Assembly (NCBI RefSeq): GCF_015356825.1
Contig: NZ_JAACYW010000081.1
Span: 1 to 39,999, forward strand
Length of the DNA: 39,999 nucleotides
Source: Catenulispora rubra
GTDB lineage: Bacteria > Actinomycetota > Actinomycetes > Streptomycetales > Catenulisporaceae
Direction of reading: 5' to 3'
Position numbers and translations under genes: made by a program. The number at the start of each line of letters is the position of its first letter. The stretch's first letter is position 1. The notes under the pieces are model-generated. The model worked only from the letters and a program-made list of their open reading frames with translations, did not search any database and was not told the DNA's origin. Shown one piece after another: positions 27,101 to 35,594 of the stretch.

Positions 27101-27755
27101 TGGCATCGTCGTCTGGGCACGCGGCCGCAGCCTCGCGGCCGATCTGGATCGCTTCGTCCAAGTCTGCGGTCGCGTCGGAGTGCGCGTACTGCTGCTGGAG
27201 GGCTACGCCCAGATTCGCAAGGCTCCCAGCGCGTTCCGCGTCGTCGACGGGTGTGGCGGTAACGATTCGCCGCCACAACCGGACGGCCACGACGGACTCG
27301 TCAGCATCCTGTGTTTCTACAGCGTCCGAAAGCAGGCGAGTGCCGATCTCCACGGCCGCAGTGGCGAGTTCTGGGAGCAACTGCTCTGGAAACTCGGTGA
27401 GCAGGCTTCCGGCCACCCCGGATCCGGCGGCCGCCAGCGGTTCGGAAATAGTCGCGGGGCTGACGAATATGGGAAGGAACATCTCGATTGCTGCTTTCCG
27501 ATGTCCGGCCGCTGACTTCCCGCCTGTCAGCTCGCCGCCGATCGCGACGTAGCGGTACCAGTGCAGCCAGCCGAGCAGGGTCCGTGCTTCGAGTGCGGCC
27601 GCGCCCCCGTCGTCCCGGGCGGCGATGACGGCCGCGAGCGCTTCCATGGCGTCGACCACCGCTGGCTCGAGCGCCGCAGCCGCACTGCCAGGTTCCGCCA
27701 TGCCGCGCAGGCTCCGCCGAACCGCGGTGAAAAGCTCCCGTGCTTCACTTTCCAC
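24116..27755 (-). pseudogene. TPR-CHAT caspase-like protein, frameshifted
   Basis: Two open frames join into one protein of about 1,210 aa. The N-terminal part starts at GTG 27755 (GGGGGC about eight bases upstream) and runs to the frame change near 26690; the rest runs to the stop at 24116. Ten TPR-like repeats of about 45 aa (pattern DPxRAxxLSNLGxxLxxRFER, then DLDEAVRxxRAA) fill the middle. The C-terminal CHAT domain has both catalytic residues, His in VHFACHAEHD and Cys in LAYLSACHTAF. CHAT proteins are caspase/separase-like proteases of bacterial conflict and cell-death systems. The shift lies inside repeat 5 in a CG dinucleotide run (26687-26693); two extra bases there would restore DPDRARFLSGLA. 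It may be a real mutation, a switchable repeat or a sequencing error. It faces the two genes at 27868-29270. Confidence 0.85.
25960..27250 (-). repeat. Ten degenerate 135-bp repeats coding for TPR units
   Basis: Each unit of about 45 codons repeats DPxR, LSNLG, a RFER-like turn and DLDEAV. The units are diverged at the DNA level but keep register through the array, apart from the frame change in the fifth. Confidence 0.7.
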
Positions 27756-27867
27756 CGCTGAGCCCCCAATCTCGTATAGCCTGCCACAAAATCGCACCAC
27801 GCCCAGCGGCCAGCTTAGTTCCGCAGATTCCGGACTCTCGGTACGGCTCGCGGATAGGGCGAAGAAC

Positions 27868-28404
27868 ATGGATGGCCGCGTCACAGCCGACCGCCCCACA
27901 CCCGACGGAATCGAGAAGCTGGTGGCAGACCAAGGTAATGCCGAACCGGTTGAGGCCCTGCCGACGACACCCGGTGCGGCGCAGCCGACGGATTCGGCTG
28001 CCGAACCATCGGAACGCACCCGCGCGCGCCTCGAGTACGTGTGCACACATCACACCGAACTGAGCGCGGAACTGATCCACATCGCCGGTGCGGAACAGGA
28101 CGAGTCAGTGCTGCTTCGGAGCCTGGCCGTCGCTCTGGCCGAGGACCAGCCCTGCGAACCGGCACTCGAGGCGATTCACCAGGCACTGATCGAGGCCAAT
28201 GACCAGCTCGGCCTCGACGGGCGGATCGACCCTGAACCGCGCGGCCCGCATCCGGTAGGCGTCGATCCCGCGCGGCCGCCCGCGACTGACGAGACCGTCT
28301 ATGTGTGCCCGAAGGCCCGCTGCCCCCGCTACGCGTTCCACCCGGCCGGCGCCTCGGAACGCTGCGACATCGCGCACCTTCCGCTGCGCAAGGACCGGCT
28401 CTAG
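27868..28404 (+). CDS. CHAT-associated 178-aa protein with C-terminal Cys/His cluster
   Basis: I do not recognise a named family. The first 55 residues are Pro/Thr/Glu-rich and probably disordered. A helical central region (about 58-110: RLEYVCTHHTELSAELI, ALEAIHQALIEAND) follows. The C-terminus carries VYVCPKARCPRY and ERCDIAHLPL, a C-x4-C, C-x3-H arrangement that could bind zinc. Similar small cysteine-rich proteins accompany TPR-CHAT genes in actinomycetes, from memory. Start ATG 27868 is the first with reasonable position, though its ribosome-binding site is weak (GGGCGAAG). It diverges from the CHAT gene across 112 bp and its stop is two bases before the next gene, so the two plus-strand genes form an operon. 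Confidence 0.7.
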   Translation: MDGRVTADRPTPDGIEKLVADQGNAEPVEALPTTPGAAQPTDSAAEPSERTRARLEYVCTHHTELSAELIHIAGAEQDESVLLRSLAVALAEDQPCEPALEAIHQALIEANDQLGLDGRIDPEPRGPHPVGVDPARPPATDETVYVCPKARCPRYAFHPAGASERCDIAHLPLRKDRL

Positions 28405-28406
28405 TC

Positions 28407-29270
28407 ATGACCGACTTCATCAGCACTCTGAGTAAAAAGCTGGCCGAGCGCTGGCTCACCCTGCTTGTGCTGCCCGGCGTGCTGTACCTGGCAGCCGCCG
28501 CGACCGCTGCCGCCCTCGGCCAAGGCGTCACTCGCAGCCTGAGCCTGAGAGGTCTCGTCCACCAGGTCGGGGTGTGGGCCAAGGCGCCCGCCGCGGTCAC
28601 CACAGGTGGGCAGATCGTGCTGCTCGGCGCGGTCCTGGCCGGCTCAGCCGCGACCGGATTGGCAGCGCAGGCGCTGGGTTGGGCCGTCGAATCACTCAGT
28701 TTGGCGGCGAACTGGCGTGCCTGGCCGGTGCCATTGCGAAACCTCGCCAAGTGGCGGGTCGGCGCCCGTCGGACCAAGTGGACCAAGGCTTCGGCGGATT
28801 ACCAGTCGGCGCGCGAGGAGGCCGCAGAGGCGCGAACCCGAGGGCAGTACGCTGACCCCGACAAGCGCCGTGCCGCCTTCCGCAGAGTCATAGCCGTCGC
28901 GCGGATCCAGCCTGACCGCCCGACCTGGAGCGGCGACCGGATGCACGCCATGGATGAGCAGTTGCGCGCCGAGCCGGGTGTCGACCTGCCGCAAGACTGG
29001 CCGACGCTTTGGATCGGCCTTGAAGACGCCGCTCGCAAGGACATCACCGAGGCGCGTACGGCTTTGACCCGTGCCACGACGCTCGGCGGTTGGGCCGTGC
29101 TCTACGCGGTGCTCGTCATCTGGTGGTGGCCCGCCGTCGTCGCCGGCGCGGTGACGGCTGTCACGGCCCGCCACCGAATCCGTACCGCCGCCGACACCTA
29201 TGCCGAGCTCGTTGCAGCAGTCGGCCGACGGTACGCCGCCGCCGAACGAGAATCCGGCGCCGCAAACTGA
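28407..29270 (+). CDS. CHAT-associated membrane protein, 287 aa
   Basis: Four hydrophobic segments: about residues 17-40 (WLTLLVLPGVLYLAAAA), 65-92 (IVLLGAVLAGSAATG), and a pair near 223-255 (WAVLYAVLVIWWWPAVVAGAV). The central part is a charged cytoplasmic or periplasmic domain of about 120 aa rich in Arg, Ala and Trp (RTKWTKASADYQSAREEA). No enzymatic motif is seen. AAGGA at 28390-28394 stands about 12 bases before the ATG at 28407. It starts two bases after the preceding stop. A membrane protein next to a CHAT protease could be its target or the effector that disrupts the membrane; this is inference. Confidence 0.78.
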   Translation: MTDFISTLSKKLAERWLTLLVLPGVLYLAAAATAAALGQGVTRSLSLRGLVHQVGVWAKAPAAVTTGGQIVLLGAVLAGSAATGLAAQALGWAVESLSLAANWRAWPVPLRNLAKWRVGARRTKWTKASADYQSAREEAAEARTRGQYADPDKRRAAFRRVIAVARIQPDRPTWSGDRMHAMDEQLRAEPGVDLPQDWPTLWIGLEDAARKDITEARTALTRATTLGGWAVLYAVLVIWWWPAVVAGAVTAVTARHRIRTAADTYAELVAAVGRRYAAAERESGAAN

Positions 29271-29350
29271 GCGCCAGCCCATCGTTCCGCACGTCTGAGC
29301 CGACCTGTCACGCGCCGACGGCCCGAGATCGTCGCCGGTCCGCCCGTGAG

Positions 29351-29515
29351 ATGGCGCGGCGCCTCGCACTCGACCGGCTGCGCGCCGACCAGCGGGTTCA
29401 GGCCTTCTGCACCGGCGCGGCCCCAACCTTGATCGGCGCCATCGCCGGTTCGGCGATCGGCGCTCGCGGCCCGGCACAGCGGCGTCAGCGCCCAGGGCGC
29501 CCGGCGCCGCACTGA
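29351..29515 (+). CDS. Possible small protein with glycine-zipper segment, 54 aa
   Basis: A short open frame with GC-rich third positions like the real genes nearby. The translation has a basic N-terminus, then TLIGAIAGSAIGA, a glycine-zipper-like hydrophobic stretch, and a basic Arg/Pro tail. No clear ribosome-binding site. It could be the third gene of the preceding operon (80 bases after its stop) or a chance frame. Confidence 0.3.
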   Translation: MARRLALDRLRADQRVQAFCTGAAPTLIGAIAGSAIGARGPAQRRQRPGRPAPH

Positions 29516-29544
29516 TCGGGTGGCCGGTCGGTTGACACCGTCCC

Positions 29545-29760
29545 TCACGCCAACGCCACCACCGCGACCGGGCAGTCAGAGTGCTGCAGCAGCGTCTGGG
29601 TCACGGGTCCGATCTGCATCCCGTGGTGCCCTTCGCCGTGCCGGCGGGCGCCGGTCACCAACAGGTCGGCGCGGTAGGAGGCTTCGACCAGCAAGCGGCC
29701 GGCCGAGCCGGTGGCGACCCGGTGAGACGACTGGACCTCGGGGTTGTCCTTGCCGAAAAG
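29545..29760 (-). pseudogene. Universal stress protein, C-terminal fragment
   Basis: Seventy-one codons encode the second half of a UspA-type domain: LLVEASYRADLLVTGARRHG, then GMQIGPVTQTLLQHSDCPVAVV and the stop. The G-x2-G-x9-G(S/T) ATP-loop region is partly preserved as GARRHGEGHHGMQIGPVT. The N-terminal half is missing exactly where the transposase tail at 29775 begins, so insertion of that element removed it. No start codon with a ribosome-binding site remains. Confidence 0.75.
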
Positions 29761-29774
29761 CTCATCCGTGCCGG

Positions 29775-30795
29775 TCAGGCCGCTGGCCGGTATTCGTTGA
29801 TGACGCCTCCTGCGCGGCGGGTTCGGCGGGCCCGGAAGTCGTCGAGGTCGGTGACGTTCGGCGGTAGCGTTTTGCGCGGCGCGGCTGCAGACAGTCCCAT
29901 ATGGGGCCGGTGATTGTTGTGATGGGCCTCGGACTCACGCAGGATTCGGCGCAGGTGTTCTTGGTTCCATATCAGGGTGCGGTTCAAAAGTTCGCGGCGG
30001 ACGGATCCGACCCAACGCTCCATTTGCCGCGTTCATACGTGGTGTTCGCACGTTGCACAGCACAGTACGGATGCCAGCGTCCGCCAGGATCGCGTCGAAG
30101 GCTTCGGTGAAGTTGGAACCACGATCGCGGATCAGGAACTTCACTGTGGCAGCGGCGTCGTCGAGGTCCATGAGCATGTTTCGGCCATCTGCGTGGTCCA
30201 CTCGCCGGTCGGATGGAGCGTGCTGCCGAGGATGCGGATTCGGCGGGTGGCATGTTCGATGACGGCCAGGACGTAGACCTTCGTAGCGTCCAGGAGGTCG
30301 GCGGTGAAGAAGTCGGCGGAAATGATTCCTTCGGTCTGGGACCGCAGGAAGCTCGCCCAAGTCACCGAGCCGTGTCGTGGCGCCGGGTCGACGCCGGCGT
30401 CTTTGAGATTTCCCAGACGGTGGGGGCGGCGACGGCGATGCCGAGGCCTGCCAGCACGCCAGAATCCGCCGGTAACCCCACGCCGGATTCTGGCGTGCCA
30501 TGCGCAGCACCAGGGATTTGATGTTCCGGTGCGCGGCTGGACGACCGTTCTTCGGACGGGACCTCTTCGCCCAGCGGCGCCGCAGCAGGTCGCGGTGCCA
30601 GCGCAGGATCGTGTCCGGGGTAACGAACAGACACAGTCCAGCGCGGCGCGTTTTGGGTACCGGACCGAGCAGCAGCGCGATGATCGCGCGGTCAGCCCAG
30701 TCAGGTCGCGGACGCTTTCCTGCCGTGGCGAGTTGACGCTGCGGGACAAGAACGGCCAGGGTGACCCCCGCGGCCCGGTTGAAAGCGCCCGCCAT
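29775..30795 (-). pseudogene. rve/DDE-type transposase, multiply frameshifted
   Basis: Pieces in three frames build one integrase-core transposase. From the N-terminus they are VTPDTILRWHRDLLRRRWA with ARQNPAWGYRRI; GVDPAPR, ADFFTADLLDATKVYVLAVIEH and ATRRIRILG (first catalytic Asp region); MDLDDAAATVKFLIRDRGSNF with LADAGIRTVLCNVRTPRMNA (second Asp region); and MERWVGSVRRELLNRTLIWN to GGVINEYRPAA. At least three frame changes are needed, so it is dead. It ends against the truncated universal stress protein. The N-terminal limit is uncertain. It belongs with the actinobacterial HTH-rve transposases often labelled integrase core domain protein. Confidence 0.85.
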
Positions 30796-30943
30796 CGGCG
30801 GCTGCGACTCACGGATCTTCCGGTCGGAGTCGATGTAGCGCAGGGCCGCCACATGACGGAACGCAGGCTCCGGGGGCACCTGCGGCACGATGTCGCTGTT
30901 GTTGAGCGTGGTGGAGCACCACTCGCGGTCCATCACGGATGGG

Positions 30944-31546
30944 TCATGGACCGTCCGTCGGCTGCGGCGGTCTGGGGCGATGGACCGGACGGCCGTCGAG
31001 GCCGTTGCAGAGCGGCTCGTAGTCGTCGAACGTCCGGCCACGGAGCAGACGCTCCGGAACCGCCCCCGTGACGAGGTCGTACATGAACCGGTCGAAGGGC
31101 GGCTCGAACTCGGTCCAGGCGTTCTCGTCGTCCACCATGTCCAACCACAGGATCGGCCACTCATCGGGCTCCCGGGCGGGCCACGCAAGGAAGAAGAACG
31201 CCTCGCGGTTGATCGATTGACCCCACCGGATCAGCCCTTCCGGTTCCGGATGGATCGGGTGGGGAACGCTTGGCCGCGGCCCCCATTGCCGTCCCGCCCG
31301 CCGACGTTCCAAGTAGTCGCTCCCAGCCTTGATACAAGAAAGCAGGTCACGGAAGCCATCGGCGGTCGGCGAGGGATGGGCAAGCTCTATCGACCCGATC
31401 AGCGCGAATCCGTAGGCCTCGGTGAACTCCACGAACGCGCGCGGGAGCCGCAGCCCGAGACAGTCGTGGATCGGAGACCAATCGGGCGGCGGCTGGTTTT
31501 CCGGCCGCCCAATGGTCTCCATGATCCGGTCGAGGTAAGAAGTCAC
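30944..31546 (-). CDS. SUKH (SMI1/KNR4)-family immunity protein
   Basis: The 200-aa protein shows the SUKH opening: an amphipathic start, then WSPIHDCLGLRLPRAF and VEFTEAYG, which matches the W..iE..LG..LP..y..F...YG pattern, and an acidic, aromatic middle (FFFLAWPAREPDEWPILWLD). SUKH proteins neutralise nuclease toxins of contact-dependent and polymorphic toxin systems by direct binding. Start GTG 31546 lies one base after the stop of the nuclease-toxin frame, the expected toxin-immunity order on one transcript. It is intact although its surroundings are full of dead mobile elements. Confidence 0.82.
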   Translation of the reverse strand: MTSYLDRIMETIGRPENQPPPDWSPIHDCLGLRLPRAFVEFTEAYGFALIGSIELAHPSPTADGFRDLLSCIKAGSDYLERRRAGRQWGPRPSVPHPIHPEPEGLIRWGQSINREAFFFLAWPAREPDEWPILWLDMVDDENAWTEFEPPFDRFMYDLVTGAVPERLLRGRTFDDYEPLCNGLDGRPVHRPRPPQPTDGP

Positions 31547-31547
31547 G

Positions 31548-32015
31548 TCACGGACAAGTGCCGGTGCCCACGTTCACCGACGGGTCGTCAATGAAGGTGC
31601 AGGTGTAGTTGAACGTGGGCCCAACCGCCTTCACCGTGATCGAGGTCGGCACGGGGTCGTTGGGACCTGGGTAGTTCGGCACCGATTCGTAGGCAACCGT
31701 GTCCGACGCACCCAACGCTCCGATCTTACTGAGGATGTCCTTCTCGAAGCCGTTCATGGCTTCACTGTCGACGGTACGCGAGAATGCGACAAGGTTCCGG
31801 GCGTCGGTCCCGTACCCGCCGAGGGAGTTGGCGAGCAGGTGAGCCTTACTATTGGCCCGCTGGTCCGCGACCGGGTAACCCTCCACGTTCGTCGCCCTCG
31901 ACGCCTCGTTGCCGCCTGTGCGTGGACCGGGCGTCGCGGTGCCATGCGATACCCGACGCCACGATGCGACACCGAAGACCAGACGGAATCCTTCCAGAAC
32001 GTCACGATCCGGCAC
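31548..32015 (-). CDS. Orphan C-terminal nuclease toxin module (DNA/RNA non-specific endonuclease type)
   Basis: The 155-aa frame contains, from about residue 30, the toxin core: TGGNEASRATNVEGYPVADQ, then KAHLLANSLGGYGTDARNLV and MNGFEKDI. The histidine and asparagine of the HLLA..LGG..TDARNL motif match the catalytic region of the Endonuclea_NS_2-type domains found at the ends of polymorphic toxins. Such domains normally sit at the C-terminus of a long secreted protein. Here no N-terminal delivery part exists; upstream lies a tRNA-Arg remnant at 32058-32085. The GTG at 32015 is a poor start without a clear ribosome-binding site, so expression is uncertain. Followed by its SUKH immunity gene after one base. 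Confidence 0.65.
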   Translation of the reverse strand: MPDRDVLEGFRLVFGVASWRRVSHGTATPGPRTGGNEASRATNVEGYPVADQRANSKAHLLANSLGGYGTDARNLVAFSRTVDSEAMNGFEKDILSKIGALGASDTVAYESVPNYPGPNDPVPTSITVKAVGPTFNYTCTFIDDPSVNVGTGTCP

Positions 32016-32057
32016 GATGTAATGCGGAGTCTGGTATCGAACCCTTGACCTGATGCG

Positions 32058-32085
32058 CTACGGATCAGAAGGTTTGTGCGCACGT
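32058..32085 (+). pseudogene. tRNA-Arg remnant
   Basis: Bases 32058-32074 are identical to 143-159 of the intact tRNA-Arg (anticodon loop, stem and variable region), and 32076-32085 are identical to 178-187 (end of acceptor stem and beyond). The T arm, 18 bases in the tRNA, is replaced by a single T, and the 5' half is absent. A hairpin follows as in the intact gene. It cannot fold as a tRNA. Confidence 0.85.
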
Positions 32086-32090
32086 GGTGA

Positions 32091-32120
32091 AGTCCCAGCT
32101 CGCAGTCGCGAGCTGGGACT
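32091..32120 (+). terminator. Hairpin after the tRNA-Arg remnant
   Basis: A perfect 13-bp stem (32091-32103 with 32108-32120) with a 4-base loop, followed by a weak T-rich run (TTCGTTGTTC). The right arm shares GCGAGCTGGG with the terminator at 196-227, so it was probably the terminator of the lost tRNA gene. Confidence 0.6.
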
Positions 32121-32371
32121 TTCGTTGTTCAGGTACGACAAACGGCGGCCCGATTCCAGAATTTCACCCATAGTGCCTGAACAATGCTGTCCCCGGATAC
32201 CGCTGGCGACAGCCCATCATGGCTGGTCAGCACTACTGTCGGCCAACTGGTCTGAAACTGCGAAGCCAACGGCCGAAGGACGGTCGTGGGCTTGTCGGCG
32301 CACAAGGACTCTCTAGCCAAGAGCTGCGGGTGCGGCACCCACAACGCCCCGCCTCCGGTGACGCGATCGGC

Positions 32372-33163
32372 CTAGTACCCGGGGAAGACCTTGCGCAGCA
32401 AGTCGAGGTCGGCGACGCCGGTGGTGACGATCCCGGTCGGCGTGTGCCGCGGCGCGAGACGTCCGGCTTTGAGACGCAGCCACGCCTCGGCCGGCAGCGT
32501 GAGCGTGCCGTCGTACTTGTCAGCGACCTCGAAGCCGGTGCTCACCGGGGTGGTCAAGTTCAGGGCGAAGTCCGACTCCGGCTCGCTCGTGGTGACGTGG
32601 AGGACCAGGCTCTCGCCGTCGAGGTGCTCGGGCTTGCTGATCCATGCGGTGAGGTCCGGCTCGCCGTGCAGGAGCTCGCGGACGGCTTGCGGCGTAAGCG
32701 TCGCGTTCACGTCCGAGGCGACACGGATGTCCCAAGAGTGCATGGCCACCTCATTGAGACGCATGCGCCCGGCGGTCGCCACGTCGATCGGCGCGGGCAG
32801 GAAGCCCACATCGATCCTCAGGCTTTTACGCGCATCGGCATCCAGCGATTCGTACAGCTCGGTCAACTCGCGGTTCGCCACGACGTACCCGTCGGCGCGC
32901 TCCCGGCCGGACATGGCGTTCCACCGGTCCCAGACAGACTCGTTGAACTCGCGGCCACCGAGCGCCGTACCGTCGAGCGCGGCTTGGAGCGTCGCCCGGT
33001 TGATCTCCGCGCCGCTGCCCAGGTGGCTGAGGACTTGCGAGATATCCCACTCGGACGCGGCCGAGGGCCCGGCCAGGTCATCGTCGCTGAACACCGCGAC
33101 CTGCTGGGCCAGGAGGTCGTACTCGCTGCGCAGGGCGGCGATCACCGTATCGGGGCTACTCAT
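32372..33163 (-). CDS. Maleylpyruvate isomerase/DinB-fold mycothiol-dependent enzyme
   Basis: The 263-aa protein has the DinB-like four-helix N-terminus of the mycothiol-dependent maleylpyruvate isomerase family: SEWDISQVLSHLGSGAEINR early, then RLNEVAMHSWDIR near residue 145. His in SHLG with Glu and His in NEVAMHSWD form the expected metal-binding triad. A C-terminal SCP2-like segment of about 90 aa follows (LVLHVTTSEPESDFAL, GTLTLPAEAWLRL). Members transfer or isomerise substrates with mycothiol; the substrate cannot be told. It stands alone, ATG at 33163, between the toxin pair and a dead transposase. Confidence 0.85.
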   Translation of the reverse strand: MSSPDTVIAALRSEYDLLAQQVAVFSDDDLAGPSAASEWDISQVLSHLGSGAEINRATLQAALDGTALGGREFNESVWDRWNAMSGRERADGYVVANRELTELYESLDADARKSLRIDVGFLPAPIDVATAGRMRLNEVAMHSWDIRVASDVNATLTPQAVRELLHGEPDLTAWISKPEHLDGESLVLHVTTSEPESDFALNLTTPVSTGFEVADKYDGTLTLPAEAWLRLKAGRLAPRHTPTGIVTTGVADLDLLRKVFPGY

Positions 33164-33249
33164 GCGTTCTCCAGGATCGACGGGGTCCTACATCGCTCAA
33201 ATCTGCGCGACGATCTCACGGTAGACGCGCTCGCAGCACACGACCGCGC

Positions 33250-34085
33250 TGGTGAACAAACCTGAACCGGCCTGAGTATGTTCCCGGTGAAGTGGACCTC
33301 ACCCTTCCGGACGCCCTCGTACCCTCCGGCGCTGGTCGCCGGAACGGGCGCCGGTAGCCGTGGATGGTGGTGCCGGGAACTTGTCGTCGGCGGATCCGGT
33401 CGGCATGGGCCGGGAACAGGGCCACGTTCGGGGGCGCGCAGGCACATTCCGTCGCCTTGGTGGCTGCGGCCAGCGTTGTAGTGCGCGATGTACTGGTCCA
33501 AAACGACGCGCAGGTGGCGTTCGCTAAGGATGTGAAAGAAGTCCGTGGCCAGGAGAGAATCGACCTGGGTTCGCAAAAACGTGCTCTATGAGTCGTCGCA
33601 GCGTTTCGGTGGCGGGTTCCGGTAGGCGCGCAGGATCTTGCGGATCGTGGCCGCGGCCACGCGGTGTCCCAGCCCGCGCAGCTCGCCTGGATCCGCACCG
33701 CGCCCCAGGTCCGGTCCTCCCGTGCCATGGTGACGATCAGCTGGACGAGTTCGTCGCTGATCGGTGGCCGGACCGGCGGCCTCGGCTGCCGCCACTTGTT
33801 CGCGACCAGACGCCGATGCCAACGCAACAGCGTGCCCGGGGTGGCGAACCGGTGGCCGCGCAGTGTCTTGGGCAGGAGCTTGGACAGCGCCGCGAGCACC
33901 GCCCGGTCGGTCCAGGCGAGCCTCGGCTTCGGGTTCGCGCGGCACAGCACGGCCACCGCACGGCCACCTCCTGGCGCAACACCAGTGTCTCGGTGTTCGT
34001 CGACGCCTTTGAACGGGCCAGCAGCGCCAGCCAGGCCAGGAGATTCACGAGGCAGACCGACGACCACAGACCCCGATGATGACAC
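33250..34085 (-). pseudogene. rve-type transposase with internal deletion
   Basis: The N-terminal half is readable in two or three frames: NLLAWLALLARSKASTNTETL, LAWTDRAVLAALSKLLPKTL, ATPGTLLRWHRRLVANKWR, VTMAREDRTWGAVRIQ, then ATIRKILRAYRNPPPKR. The frame then jumps to DSLLATDFFHI followed immediately by LSERHLRVVLDQYIAHYN and RSHQGDGM. In the intact family about 100 residues with two of the three catalytic acidic residues lie between those two segments, so they have been deleted. It is related to, but not the same as, the remnants at 29775 and 35595. Confidence 0.8.
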
Positions 34086-34204
34086 GGAATCACCCGAGGT
34101 CAGGCCTCTTGGCCGAGTTTTCTGAACAGGACAGGATTCACCTCGGCGTGAAAAGAGGCTCGCGCGGGATTTGTCATCCGATGCAAGCCCCTAGTAGCTC
34201 GGCT

Positions 34205-35500
34205 TTACTTCCCCTTCACCACATGCGGCTGCACGTGCACCGGAGCACGGCGCTGATGCCCCCATTCATGCGCCGGGGGAAAGTCCACTAGATCTGTGTA
34301 CAGCGGCAGTCGGCCGTGCAGCCATTGCGGCCGGAATCCGCTCTGGAACGGCACGACGTCCCCGTCGAGTGCCGCCTCGACCGAGCTGTCGCCCTTGCCG
34401 AGGGCGGCAAGCTTGAACTGCTCGAACTCGTAGGGTAGGCCCTGGGCACTCAGGAACGAGGGACGGTCCATCACCTGAAAGTGCAGGTGCGGGGCGCCGG
34501 AGTTGCCCGAGTTGCCGAGGTTGCCGATCTGCTGGCCGGCGCGGACGTGTTGCCCGACGTGGACGAACGAACTCGGGCTGCCCGGCTTCATGTGCGCGTA
34601 GCCGGCGTAGAACGTGTGGTGCTGGTATACGAACTTCTCGATGATGTGGTTGCCGGCGAAGTCCTTCAGGGGCAGCCGGCCCAGCGGGGGTTCCTCGGTC
34701 GGGACCTGGTCGGGAAGTCCGTCCACCACGGCGACGATCTCGCCGTCGGCTACGGCGTGGATCGGGGCGCCATAGTAGGCGTAGCTGGACAGGGATGTCG
34801 CGGGGCCCTCGAAGAGCCGGCCGTGTTCGTCCAGCCTCAGCCAGTCGATCGCGGTGCGCTCGGGGAAGTTCGTGGTGCCGTCCAGAGGGTTCACCGCGCC
34901 GCGGTGGGCTGTGACCTCCGAGCAGCAGCCGTTCGCGTCGAACCAGCGCGGGCCGGCCAGCGGGGACTCGATGACCGGGGTGGGGAGGTCGGAAGCCGGG
35001 GTCTGGCCGACCTTCACCGTGACTTCGTCCGGGATGAGTCCCCCGGCCTGGGGCTGGGCGAAGGTGATCCGGACACGGTGGATGATCTTCTCCGGGACCG
35101 GGCTGCCCAGGGGGACCGAGGCGTCCATCCAGACGATGGCCTGCTCGCCGGCGGCGATGACGGCCGGGCCGGTGATCGGGGTGGCGAGCTGGGAGATCTT
35201 GAAGTGAGAGGCGACCGTCGGCCCGCTGAGCGACTGGAGCACCCGCGACGGGTGGTCGGCGTCCAGCGCCTGGACCGACGCCACGGTCGCCGGGTCGGGC
35301 GCGTAGTTGACCATCAGCAGCTCGTAGACCAGGTGGATCCGGCCGTCGGTGGCCGCCACCGGCGTCGGCTCGATGGTCGGGATGACCGTGACCGCCGTGA
35401 CCTGGTCGGCCGGAAGCGGCTGGCTGGCCCGCGCGACGGAGGGCACGGCCAGCAGGGCCAGCGCTCCGGCGAGGAGGGAGGAGCCGAGAATTCTCCGCAT
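34205..35500 (-). CDS. Secreted M23-family metallopeptidase
   Basis: The 431-aa protein has a signal peptide (residues 1-26, MRRILGSSLLAGALALLAVP with an Ala-rich end). An Ig-like N-terminal region follows (about 40-170), then an M23/LytM domain (about 195-370). The zinc and catalytic residues are visible as RTAIDWLRLD (Asp), the second-strand ADGEIVAVVDG and SGAPHLHFQVMD (H-x-H). Two adjacent cysteines occur in NGCCSEV. M23 enzymes cut peptide crosslinks in peptidoglycan or act on other secreted proteins. AGGGAAC stands just before the ATG at 35500. The gene is intact between two transposase fragments. Confidence 0.88.
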   Translation of the reverse strand: MRRILGSSLLAGALALLAVPSVARASQPLPADQVTAVTVIPTIEPTPVAATDGRIHLVYELLMVNYAPDPATVASVQALDADHPSRVLQSLSGPTVASHFKISQLATPITGPAVIAAGEQAIVWMDASVPLGSPVPEKIIHRVRITFAQPQAGGLIPDEVTVKVGQTPASDLPTPVIESPLAGPRWFDANGCCSEVTAHRGAVNPLDGTTNFPERTAIDWLRLDEHGRLFEGPATSLSSYAYYGAPIHAVADGEIVAVVDGLPDQVPTEEPPLGRLPLKDFAGNHIIEKFVYQHHTFYAGYAHMKPGSPSSFVHVGQHVRAGQQIGNLGNSGNSGAPHLHFQVMDRPSFLSAQGLPYEFEQFKLAALGKGDSSVEAALDGDVVPFQSGFRPQWLHGRLPLYTDLVDFPPAHEWGHQRRAPVHVQPHVVKGK

Positions 35501-35594
35501 GTTGTTCCCTGGAGTCGAAATGGGCTCGTGTCGCCGTCGTCCGCCAGCGTGGGTCGGGGTGATGGTCGGAGCATGGTCCGGCGATCCGGCGCGC

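Noticed and set aside
27756..27867. Promoter pair between the CHAT gene and the plus-strand operon
   Set aside because: TATACG- and GATAGG-like hexamers occur, but none has a -35 partner at suitable distance.
112..32120. The whole stretch between the two tRNA-Arg copies as one integrative element
   Set aside because: No integrase, excisionase or transfer gene is visible and the second copy is not an exact 3'-end duplication, so I keep this only as a question in the findings.
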